A stretch of 64,000 bases of DNA from Siphlonurus alternatus (taxonomy: Eukaryota > Arthropoda > Insecta > Ephemeroptera > Siphlonuridae). Of this stretch, positions 49,501 to 57,487 are shown piece by piece. The notes beneath the pieces are model-generated. The model had not been told where the DNA came from and searched no databases. It saw only the letters and a list, made by a program, of their open reading frames with translations. How positions within the stretch are numbered: position 1 is the stretch's first letter; every line of letters begins with the position of its first letter. The DNA lies in assembly GCA_949825025.1 (NCBI GenBank), contig OX463785.1, positions 10,169,971 to 10,233,970 of the forward strand. The letters are read 5' to 3'. The position numbers were made by a program, and so were the translations under genes.

Positions 49501-52500
49501 CCAGAGCAGCTCCACCAGAGAGGCGTTACTATCGTCCTCGCGAGCCTCTCAAGCCAATCAGCTTGCCTCCCGTGGATAAAGGAATCCTCGTGTCGCCAGG
49601 CTTCAGGTAAGAATAACTTTCGTGCAATTATAGACCTTATGTACATAAAGCATTAAGGTCTATATTGCAACAAAAGTTTGTTCTATACTTATGTTCTGAA
49701 GCAACGTTATATAATTCCTTATTCTCATTAATGAGCTATCTCATACCAAGATCTTGTGTGTAGTTATGAGCTATCTGCTGTTTCAGGTGAGTGCAAAAAT
49801 GAGCTTTATTTTATACTTAATGGACAATTTGCATCAACTTTTTTTAGTAGCTCAATCGAAAGAGGAGGTCGAAAAATACACCTGTGAATTTTATGCGATT
49901 TTTATTCGTACTGCATCATGGCTAAAAGAGAGGTCACGTGACCTGGAGGCGTCGCCCGTATCGCCTATGACGTCATTGAACTGTTCGGTCAAACAAACGA
50001 CCGACTTTATAACGCTTATAAACAACCACGTTGCTATGGAAACAAGCAACAATTAATTTATTGTTTACAAGCGTTATATAGACAATCGTTTGCTTGACCA
50101 GACAGTTCAATGACGTCACGGGCGATACGGGCGCCGGCTCCAGGTCACGTGACCTCTCTTTTAGCCATGATGCAGTACGAATAAAAATCGCATAAAATTC
50201 ACAGGTGTATTTTTCGACCTCCTCTTTCGATTGAGCTACTAAAAAAAGTTGATGCAAATTGTCCATTGTAGATAGATAGTAGATAAAGTAGATAGATTAC
50301 ACACAAGATTGTGGTAGTAGATGGTTCATTATTGTGGACTAGAATAGAATAGAAATTTGCTTTATTGCTGCGAGGTTTAGGCAAGCTCATTCTTACACCT
50401 AAGGGACGATGTAGTCTTGCTGGAAGATTGAAAGTGAAATAATTATATTAATTATGTTATATTGAAGTAATAACATCATTTTTGACCGTGCAAAAAAATA
50501 ACATTTGAACTAAAACTCTAAACGTTTAAATTTATCGTCTTAATTTTCTGTAGAGACAAGCCGCTGCTGGACTCTAGCATCTCAGAGGCTCGCAAGTCCG
50601 TGACGTTTGCTGACGGAGTTCGTCCTGGCGAGGGCACGTCCCCCTCTGCGGGCGAGGACATGCCCTCCCCTCCTCCCCCTCCACGAAAGCTGCCCAAGGA
50701 GAAGAGGTTCACCAAGACTGCAACCACCGCCCACGTCAGCGGTGCCACGGCAACGGACAAGAGGAAGAAAAGGAAGAAGGTCAAGGTGAGAATGTCAAGG
50801 TCAAACAAAATGGACAACCTACTTGAAATATTTTGATTGCAGAAATAAATATAGGGTACCAAATTATGCTACTCCGAATTTTTTTCAGATTTTTTTGAGT
50901 CCCGAAACTATTTTTAATTAATTATTGAAAGTTCTGTAAGTTAAGTTGGTAACCCTGAATCCAAAGAATAGGGACTTGACGCCTCCAGGGGGCATGGCCA
51001 CACTTTCAATAATTATTTAAAAATAGTATTGGATCTCAAAACAATCTAAAAAAAAAAAAATATCATAGTAGCATAATTTGGTATCCTCTATTCATTTCTG
51101 CAATAAAAATTTTTCATGTAGGTTGTCCGTTAAACATTGTCTCCAGCTACCAACAAATCTAAAGTCAAGGATGAACATTTATTCATAGCATAAAAAAAAT
51201 CATAAGCATAGCAGTGCATTCTTTTGTTGATAAAAAGAAAAGTAATTAGCAGAAATAGATTACAGAGGAAAAGAAATTTAAAATAAATAATAATCAATCA
51301 AATAATAATCAAGTATTGAGATAGGTTAGGCAACATTTATCTTTCAATTTATAGTACTTAAATTTATTTATTTTTCAATTTAAGCTTTCCTGTGGAGGTA
51401 CCATGTACCATGTAAAAAGTTGTATAAAAAATAAATTTGTTACATTCTAATCCAAAGTACTGAATGAATGAAAAACTGTCTTTGAAATATAGTAAACTTT
51501 TGATTTTATGAAGCCTCAAGGGACCCAAAAAATCATGAATTCACAAAATGGAAATTTACAAAATAGAAAGTATTAACATTGAAAGGCTTATCTATATAGT
51601 TGGCTGGGACCGATATTTCACTTCACAAAATTAAAGAATTTATAAAATCGAACTTAACAAAATCGAAAGTTTACTGTATTGCTTTTGAGTTCCATGAATT
51701 GAAAACTCTTCTCATTGGCTAACTGCATTGTTGCAACAGGTGAAGATTGTGAGGCAGGCTCCCCCTCCGCCTCCCCCTGAGGATGCTGAGGATGAGGGAG
51801 AGGGAGGGGAGGACAGACCACCCCCTCCTCCACCCCCTGGCTCTCCGCCCCACTACCTCAAGCAGTACTACCAGCAGTTCCAAGCAGCAGCCACTGCCGG
51901 ATACTTCTTCCACCAGACCTCGGGAACATACACTGGTGAGCAAATATTTTATACAGAGCAGATATGACAAGTTTGGTATTTGTGGACAATTTGACACTTT
52001 CATTGACATGTACGCCACAGTTATCCTGTATATTTTTAAATTATATCAGTTGAGTTTGATTTAAAAAAAAATAGTAGGACTTAACAACTTATTTATCAGG
52101 TTACTGATTGACTATTTCTTCAAAGTGATAAAATTAGAATAGTTGGTAATTATTTAAGGTAGAGAAAACACGCCCAATGTAAAAAAAATCCCATTCATAA
52201 AAATTATGAAAAAAATTTGGAATGTTCTCTGTACTGTAACATCCCCTATCAGTAGGTAAAATATCAGGTATACAAAAATGAGCTAGTTTTCGAGTTATTA
52301 ATTTTTAAAGTTGACAAATTTAACATGGAGAAATGGAACTTCCATGTTAAATTAGTCAACTTTAAAAATTAATAACTCGAAAACTAGCTCGTTTTTGTAT
52401 ACCTGATATTTTACCTACTGATAGGGGATGTAGAGGAGAACATTTTAATTTTTTTTTTGTAATTTTTATGAATGGAATTTTTATTAACATTGGGCGTGTT

Positions 52501-53919
52501 ATCTCTACCTTAAAGGTGAACTGAAGGGATTGCTTTTTTTTTCCATTAGGGAACCTTATATTACCTATCCCATCCATCTGCACTAATTTTTTCATGGCAG
52601 ATACTTATTGTGCTGCTGTAGGACAATTAGTGAAAAAGTGAAGTTGTGACGTATCAGCGACGGTTGGTTGACTTAAAACTCGCCGCCGTGAAAAACCACA
52701 CGAGCGACCGCGGAAACTGCCGAGAGAGTGGCGATCGCGAGCCGATCGCTGCTCCCTCGGCAGTTTCCGCGGTCGCTCGCGGTCGCTCGTGTGTTTTTTC
52801 ACGGCGGCGAGTTTTAAGTCAACCAACCGTCGCTGATACGTCACAACTTCACTTTTTCACTAATTGTCCTACAGCAGCACAATACGTATCAGCCATGAAA
52901 AAATTAGTGCAGATGGATGGGATAGGTAATATAAGGTTCCCTAAAGGGAAAAAAAAGCAATCCCTTCAGTTCACCTTTAAGGTATAATTACCGGTACTCG
53001 GCATTCAATTATTAACAGCTATAAAACCTGGTTCTTTCAATTTTCTTTGAAATCTGTATGTACAGAAGTACAATCATAATTTGAAATGCTGACATTAAGG
53101 TCCATAATATCACCAAAACTTTGTGGTTCATACGACACTTAAATTCTGAGACGACGATTTACTAAATAGTCACTGATATCGTCCCTCGTCCGGAATAATG
53201 AGCTATCTGCCTACCACGATTTTGTTGCAATAATGAGCTATCTGCTATTTCAGGTGAGAGCAAAACTGAGCTTTATTTTATACTGATTTAAAGCTCATAA
53301 TTGCGCTCACCTGAAATAACAGATAGCTCATTATTGCAACAAAATCGTGGTGAGCAGATAGCTCGTTATTCCGGACGAGGGACGATATAGTCAAAGCATT
53401 GTTCTTCAGAGTAATATCCAAAATAATATTGATGGTTCCTAATTTATACTAACAAAATATTAATTTGTTTCAGCTCTAGCGCCACTGCCTCCTAGCAACG
53501 AACCTCCTCAACCTCCCCCGTCTCAACTCCCTCCCCTACCTCCTTCTTCTCCCTACCTTCCTCAACAGCCTTCTAACATGTACATGCCCTCTCCAAACCC
53601 ACCCTCTTACTATGCTCCATCTCCCCCCACGTTCCCATTCAATCAAAACTGCCCAGTGTCCCAAATAATGAACGCAGCTAAGATGGTGGTGGAAAAGAAC
53701 TTAAGTCCAAGTGCTAAACGAGGAGGATTGTTGCCAACTCCACCTCAACAATTCATGCCCCCATTACCTCAGGGGCCACAGCCAATCATGCCACCCCTAC
53801 CTCCACAACCCCAAGAACATAATATACATCTACCAGCAACTTCACCTCAACAATATACCCCTAAACGAGTTACTAAAGATAAAAAGAAGAAAAAATCTCA
53901 TTTCTCACCCTCATTTTAA
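30083..53919 (+). CDS. Giant Arg/Ser-rich, Pro-rich disordered protein, probable nuclear RNA-processing factor
   Basis: Twelve coding exons join in frame to 2757 residues: 30083-30867 (ATG 30127, Kozak ACCATGG, in-frame stop just upstream), 31941-32117, 33042-33178, 34787-40475, 43196-43336, 43624-43756, 44686-44807, 48311-48406, 49443-49606, 50554-50785, 51740-51935, 53474-53919. In order: a Pro-rich N-terminus; LSFGFAKTAPIKVNKI; Arg/Ser stretches; Lys/Glu/Ser repeats; poly-Pro segments; an RSP-rich domain; two VGN[VI]LQVVPS motifs; a basic helix (KVKDKRKQDKEKRHKERSER); KSVTFADGVRPGEGTSPS; KVKIVRQAPPPPPPED; and a Pro/Tyr-rich end. No catalytic or RNA-recognition domain is visible. Composition points to splicing-speckle or pol II CTD-associated proteins of the SON/SRRM/SCAF type. 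LSFGFAKTAPIK faintly recalls GPATCH8, but no G-patch is present. I do not assign an orthologue. Confidence 0.9.
34787..40475 (+). CDS. Giant 5.7-kb exon 5 of the Arg/Ser-rich gene
   Basis: One exon of 5689 bp is bounded by a TATTCCAG acceptor and a GTGCAG/GTAACT donor; it starts in codon phase 2 and ends in phase 0. It encodes about 1896 residues: an RS segment, an acidic/Lys region with 22-residue repeats (35955-36482), KKK/SEE blocks, poly-Pro runs near 37655-38000, a Ser-Pro-Arg domain with 20-residue repeats (38952-39371), and a Tyr/Gln-rich end (YPGYPPQYYQYYQQ). Synonymous sites are AT-rich through the middle (about 37600-40200) but GC-richer near both splice sites. Confidence 0.92.
35955..36482 (+). 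repeat. Eight tandem 22-residue (66-bp) coding repeats
   Basis: The consensus unit is SKSRRRASSVSDDEKLKPSD plus DK. Units 4-8 are almost identical at the DNA level too, which implies recent expansion or gene conversion. Units 1-3 are diverged (RRKASSISEDEKLKL, HKKTSSMSDDDKLKP, RRRTGSVSEEEKTKP), and a degenerate ninth follows. RRRASSVSDDE is a consensus-like site for basophilic kinases and CK2. Confidence 0.95.
38952..39371 (+). repeat. Seven tandem 20-residue (60-bp) RSP repeats
   Basis: The consensus unit is RSPKPRSPEPKRFRSPDLKP. Each unit has three Ser-Pro sites in basic context, typical targets of SR-protein and proline-directed kinases. Units differ mainly by D/E in SP[DE]LK and by third-position changes. 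Confidence 0.95.
40508..40877. mobile_element. Palindromic MITE with TTAA target, family B
   Basis: It is flanked by TTAA (40508-40511, 40874-40877). The arms contain CTCCTCTACATCTCC, AGTAGCTAAAATATCAGGTA and TAAAGTTGACTAATTTAACA, with inverses on the other side. It begins just after the exon 5 donor. Confidence 0.85.
41135..41420. mobile_element. Palindromic MITE, family B
   Basis: The left end is TTAAAGGGTGAGGTAACATG and the right end is inverted (CCGTGTTACCTTACCCTT). The inner arms GATCAGCTGACCCAATG and CATTGGGTCAGCTGATC match perfectly. Its right end abuts the next TTAA element. Confidence 0.85.
41424..43072. mobile_element. 1.65-kb nonautonomous TTAA element with ~150-bp TIRs
   Basis: TTAA plus AGACAGGGTCACCCCAGA opens the element and TCTGGGGTGACCCTGTCT plus TTAA closes it. 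The inverted arms extend through GTTCAATATAGCTTTCT, TTTTAGGTGAACAAA and ATTATGCCCACATTT. TTAA targets are typical of piggyBac-type transposition, but no transposase frame is present. It lies in intron 5 of the Arg/Ser-rich gene. Confidence 0.8.
43196..43756 (+). CDS. Two successive exons that both begin with VGN[VI]LQVVPS
   Basis: Exon 6 (43196-43336) starts VGNVLQVVPSEEVAKAP and exon 7 (43624-43756) starts VGNILQVVPSGKVAIP. Both follow a codon-phase-0 acceptor and are preceded by ..VVQ or ..VLQ at the end of the previous exon. The second half of each is Pro-rich. This looks like a tandem exon duplication within the gene. Confidence 0.85.
44210..44596 (-). mobile_element. 5S rRNA-derived SINE (SINE3 type)
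   Basis: Read on the minus strand, the head is 5S-like: GCGTTGAATGCACCGGTTCT, CGTTAGATCACCGAAGTTAA, GCAACGTCGAGCGTGGTTAG, TACTTGGAGGGGTGAC, which covers the internal pol III promoter region of 5S. The 3' half is the same module as the tRNA-headed SINE at 26470-26823. A perfect 11-bp target duplication ATTGAATAATA is at 44199-44209 and 44597-44607. It lies antisense in intron 7 of the Arg/Ser-rich gene. Confidence 0.92.
44888..47545. mobile_element. 2.66-kb foldback element with ~640-bp inverted arms
   Basis: The ends TAGTCCAGGA and TCCTGGACTA are inverted. The arms (about 44888-45530 and 46905-47545) are almost identical over hundreds of bases, for example GCGCGAAAAACAGGGGTGGG and its inverse, and TTAGCAACTGCACAATACAG and its inverse. 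TA flanks both ends, suggesting a TA duplication. The 1.3-kb centre is AT-rich without coding frames. It occupies much of intron 8 of the Arg/Ser-rich gene, whose pre-mRNA could form a very long hairpin. Confidence 0.88.
48024..48175. mobile_element. Short palindromic MITE
   Basis: ATTTAATTGAAAGAAAA..GAACAGACCCTTAAAAACAC on the left is mirrored on the right (GTGTTTTTAAGGGTCTGTTC..CTTTCAATTAAAT), with a loop of only about 40 bp. Confidence 0.75.
49002..49209. mobile_element. Palindromic MITE, family A
   Basis: The ends are TATCGTCCC and GGGACGATA. The arms carry AATAATGAGCTATCTGC, CACGATCTCGTTGCAATAAT and GAGCTGTCTGCTAT with inverses. The outermost TA can be read as the target duplication. 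Other copies are at 53177-53387, 59678-59882, 63328-63534 and a disrupted one around 49705-50410. Confidence 0.85.
49705..50410. mobile_element. Family A MITE disrupted by a 449-bp foldback element
   Basis: The left half (ATTAATGAGCTATC..CTGCTGTTTCAGGTGAG) and right remnants (AGATTGTGGTAGTAGATGG, TTCATTATTGTGG, GGGACGAT) match family A. Between them at 49819-50267 is a large palindrome whose ends are AATGGACAATTTGCATCAAC and the inverse. Its arms, about 200 bp each, include GGTCACGTGACCT and a TGACGTCA-like site. Confidence 0.75.
50811..51131. mobile_element. Palindromic MITE, family C
   Basis: ATGGACAACCTACTTGAAAT on the left mirrors ATTTTTCATGTAGGTTGTCC on the right. The arms contain GCAGAAATAAATATAGGGTA, CAAATTATGCTACTC and TTGAAAGT with inverses. 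It starts 25 bp after the exon 11 donor. Confidence 0.8.
51486..51681. mobile_element. Mariner/pogo-like MITE
   Basis: The left end ATAGTAAACTTTTGATTTTA and the right end AAATCGAAAGTTTACTGTAT are inverted with TA context. Only one copy is seen here. Confidence 0.55.
52154..52513. mobile_element. Palindromic MITE with TTAA target, family B
   Basis: TTAAGGTAGAGAAAACACGC opens the element and GCGTGTTATCTCTACCTTAA closes it. The inner arms AGTAGGTAAAATATCAGGTA and TAACTCGAAAACTAGCTCG are family-specific. Its right TTAA (52510-52513) is also the left TTAA of the next element. Confidence 0.88.
52510..52980. mobile_element. TTAA palindromic element abutting the previous one
   Basis: TTAAAGGTGAACTGAAGGG opens it and CCCTTCAGTTCACCTTTAA closes it. 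The arms run about 220 bp (for example CAATTAGTGAAAAAGTGAAG and its inverse, GCGACGGTTGGTTGACTTAA and its inverse). The centre is unusually GC-rich (ACCGCGGAAACTGCCGAG and inverse). Confidence 0.88.
53177..53387. mobile_element. Palindromic MITE, family A
   Basis: TATCGTCCCTCGTCCGGAAT opens it and GGACGAGGGACGATA closes it. It has the same GAGCTATCTGC arms as the other copies and lies in intron 12 of the Arg/Ser-rich gene. Confidence 0.85.
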
Positions 53920-53926
53920 TTTATTT

Positions 53927-53932
53927 AATAAA
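53927..53932 (+). promoter_or_regulatory. Candidate poly(A) signal of the Arg/Ser-rich gene
   Basis: AATAAA begins 8 bases after the stop codon and is followed by T-rich sequence. More AATAAA hexamers lie near 54285 and 54354, so a longer 3' UTR is equally possible. Confidence 0.35.
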
Positions 53933-54507
53933 ATATTTTTTTACTTTTTTGTAGTTGCCATATTAAAAAAAAATATATATAAAATACATAATTTAATATA
54001 ACAACTTTTATATATTATTTACTTTTTTTTTTTTTTTTCAATATTAAACTTTAATAATTTTTCTTTACAAAATGGGGTTAGGAATCCTTAATATTTCTTT
54101 CGGGAAAATAGAACATCTTAACCAGTAGAATATAATGCAAAGCATTGTTTTTAAAAACAAAAAAAAAAAGAAAGAAAGAAAGAAATCTGGTTACTTGAGT
54201 TATGTACATTTCTGGATAGAGAGTGGGTAAATATTTCATAGATTTTTTTTCTGTGTGATTAATTAGGAAGACTTGAATAAAACTGTCAATAAAAAGAAAA
54301 GCAAGTTAATAATGATGTGCAAGTTACTGAGCAGGTATTATTGTTGCTCATAAATAAAATTGTGATCATATTGTGCAAATTAATATTCTTGTTGCATTGA
54401 AAATGTGTAAATAATAATAAAAAAAAAATATTGGTGAATGGATAACAAAATATTAATAATTAACTTTTTATTGTAAAAAATAAGTTATTTAAATAGTTAT
54501 GATGTAA

Positions 54508-54698
54508 TGGAGTATCAACCTTAATTTTTTTATTGCAGAAATGGATAGAGGGTGCAAAGATTTTTTTCAGCTTTTTTAGAGCCCTGGAAGTAGTTTTAAA
54601 AAATTATTGAAAGTCCTTTTTGTGACGTCATGACGTGCCTCTCCTTAAGAAAAGGATAAGACTTGCTGCCGCATGACGTCACAAAAAGGACTTTCAAT

Positions 54699-54731
<33 letters not shown>

Positions 54732-54825
54732 ACTTCCAGGGCTGTAAAAAAAATCAAGGTAGCATAACTTTGCACCCTCTATCCATTTCTGCAATAAAAA
54801 AAGAATTGAGGTCAATACTCCATTA
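54508..54825. mobile_element. Palindromic MITE, family C
   Basis: ATGGAGTATCAACCTTAATT mirrors AATTGAGGTCAATACTCCAT. The arms hold GCAGAAATGGATAGAGGGT and inverse, and the centre has AAAAAGGACTTTCAAT and mirrored TGACGTCA-type sites. Part of the right arm is expanded into a T tract. Confidence 0.8.
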
Positions 54826-55584
54826 AAATTGTGTAAGATATAGTATATTAACAATACATAAATTATCATTATGTATTGAATTCTCCTGCCTAATTATAAT
54901 AGGCAATTAAATATGCTAAATATTTTACTGTAAAAACAACAACAACAAATGTTAGCATGAATTTTTTAGTATTTGTTTATTTATGGTTCCCGATAGCGAT
55001 ATGTATAAATTGTTTATTATTATATAATTATATTTTTTTTTCGGAACCAATTTTTAAAGTTAATTTATATTATGGTTTTGTAACATATTTGCTTTTTATT
55101 GTTCTAATTGGGCCTTTTTTCTTTTGTGAAGCTTGTATCTACTTTTTTTTTTGTAAAATTGCTTTTATGTTTGTGATAAAAATTCGAGAAATACAAAGAA
55201 ATTTCTTAATGAAGTACGTAATGGTTTTTGTAACAAGAATCCAGAATTTATTTTAAATTAAGCTATGAGATATTGCTTTTATAACTAATTTGCACACCGA
55301 AAATTAGTGCTCGCAATGTCCTATAATATTAAAGAGGGTTAGTATTTTGATGATGTCAGTCATGTATACCAAGGTTCTTGTACTATAGACAATAGGCTAT
55401 TATATAGGTCTATACCAATAGCATTATAACTGCTGAGGCAAAAAGCCACTGTATCATGGCCACCGAGCGCAACATTCTGTATTGTTTTGGCTTCACAGGC
55501 CATGGTAAGATGGTGGATATCCTATTGTTCTACCACCATCTTCCTCCTCATGACCTTGCTTCACTGACAACAGTACCCCACCTA

Positions 55585-55763
55585 CAGGCGCGGATCCAGA
55601 AAAAAAATTCGGGGGGGTGGGGGCTGCTGGGCTGCTTCCATAAGGCCAATGTTAAAAAAAAAAATTGGAGTGGGGGAAATGCCTATATTGTCCATGTTAA
55701 ATCCAAAATTTCGGGGGGGCTGCAGCCCCCCCCCCCCCCCCCCCCCCCCCGGATCCGCGCCTG
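55585..55763. mobile_element. hAT MITE with perfect 8-bp target duplication
   Basis: The ends CAGGCGCGGATCC and GGATCCGCGCCTG are perfect inverted repeats. CCCACCTA flanks both sides (55577-55584, 55764-55771). The interior has G and C homopolymer runs and ATGCCTATATTGTCCATGTT, shared with the fragment at 12885-12995. Confidence 0.92.
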
Positions 55764-55907
55764 CCCACCTATCCATAGTATACGAGATTCTTGTTGTATA
55801 TATATGTATACCTGTGGTCTCTAGCTATAGCCACTATAGGTTTAGTATTTTTTCTGAGGTGTTTGCTGTCAATCAGAAATCATCTTACCTTGATTACACC
55901 TGGCCAA

Positions 55908-56405
55908 TGGGGTACTGACCAAAAAAAAAGTTTCAAGTTTTTGTTAATATTTCAAAAGGCACTAGAATTTCATGAAGAACAAGCCCTGTTATAGCATTCT
56001 TCGACGATTTCCTGATTTTATATGAATTTTTAAAACCTCTCAAAAATGACGTCATAGCATTGAATCTTAAATGGGAAAATAGATCTGTTAACATTGCCAA
56101 ATCCCATACTTAAATTGAAATGTAACCAAAACTTCATTTGCAAGGTTTTTAGGTGCTAGAATCACGATATATATTATAATGAAGGTTTCAAATTCCTACC
56201 TCAATAACTTTTCATTTTAGCAATGTTAACTGATGCATTTTCCCATTTAAGATTCAATGCTATGACGTCATCAAAAAAAGTTTTAAAAATTCATATAAAA
56301 TCAGCAAATTGTCGTAGAATATGCTCTAATAGGGCTCGTTCTTCATAGAATTCACAGTGCTTTTTATTAATATTGCTAACTCAAATACCGGTCAGTACCC
56401 CATAT
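55908..56405. mobile_element. 498-bp palindromic element
   Basis: ATGGGGTACTGACC on the left mirrors GGTCAGTACCCCAT on the right. The arms share TTCATGAAGAACAAGCCC-type and AAAATGACGTCATAGCATTG sequences with inverses. No coding potential. Confidence 0.75.
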
Positions 56406-56509
56406 TTTTTTGACATATTTTAGATTTTAAATATTTTTTATTGTGAACATAGGTCCTATCTTATTTCTCATTTTAATCAAATTTCTCGTTTAATCTTTGC
56501 ACTTAATTG

Positions 56510-56848
56510 TGGCCAGTAGCCTATAATAGGGTTCAGTTGAGAAGCTAAAAAAAAAAATAATATATTTCTATATAATAATTATGCATAGAGGTTAATTGCA
56601 CATCTACAAACTGGCTATATCATAATAATATAAAAGATACAGACGTTTTTAAACCCATGGTTATTATTTTCAAATATTTATGACAAGGTTTTAAAAACGT
56701 CTGTATCTTATTATATATTATGATATAGCTAGCCAGTTTGTAGATATGCAATTAACCTCTATGCATAATTATTATAAAGAAATATATTATTATTTTTTTT
56801 TTTTAGCTTCTCAACTGAACCCTATTATAGGCTACTGGCCACAATTAA
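56510..56848. repeat. Inverted duplication containing two opposed SINE 3' ends
   Basis: TTGTGGCCAGTAGCCTATAA followed by an A tract on the left is mirrored by TTATAGGCTACTGGCCACAA preceded by a T tract on the right. The mirrored sequence continues past the SINE poly(A) into flanking DNA (TATGCATAGAGGTTAATTGC and inverse), so a larger segment was inverted and duplicated. Confidence 0.7.
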
Positions 56849-57070
56849 CTTCCCGGCTCTTTGTAGACCCTCTACTTTTGTGGGTCCCTTCCAAACCGGG
56901 GCGGCCACGGCCTATAATAAGCAATCCATCCCAGCATTCGCCTGGTTGTAACTGAGGAAACCATGGAAACCTCAGTCAGGATGGTCGGCAATTGATGGAG
57001 GATGCCATCAATCACCTCCCGGATGCATGATACAACTATCATCGTCCCGGATGCCGGATGCACGAAATAT
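56790..57070 (-). mobile_element. 5'-truncated tRNA-type SINE
   Basis: It shares the body with 57734-58096 (CCCGGCTCTT.GTAGACCCT, CCAAACCGGGGCGGCC, CATCCCAGCATTCGCCTGGT, GGATGGTCGGCAATTGATGG) but stops near CACCTCCCGGATGCA, before the tRNA-like head. Confidence 0.8.
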
Positions 57071-57487
57071 ATTATTATGCAAAGAGACCATAATATATTA
57101 AACCTTTTTGTCCTTATGAATTTTTGGTCTATGAAATGGTTTATAATATAAAACGTGACAGTCTCTGAATGAGCAAAGTTTCATCTGAGCTTCCATCAAT
57201 GATATAGTAAGAAAATATTTATAAAACACGTATTATAGTAAATTAATTTTAATCTAATTATGATAAATCTGATAAAAAGTAACAAAAAATTTAACTTCTA
57301 CGAATATCCCGCTGAAACAAAAGCAAAGCGTAAAATACAGCTGTAGCGCGGAAATGGCGGGAATCACGGGAATGTCGCCCATATTTACCGGCGTGAACAA
57401 GTTACAGTCACGGGTGTGGTGAAAGGTGAAATTCGGAATTTTTTCTGGCATTTTTGAGTATTTTCTGTGTGAATAATAATTATTGAA

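Noticed and set aside
49754..50266. Mirrored open frames (MDNLHQLFLVAQ..) on both strands
   Set aside because: Product of the palindrome at 49819-50267; not evidence of a gene pair.
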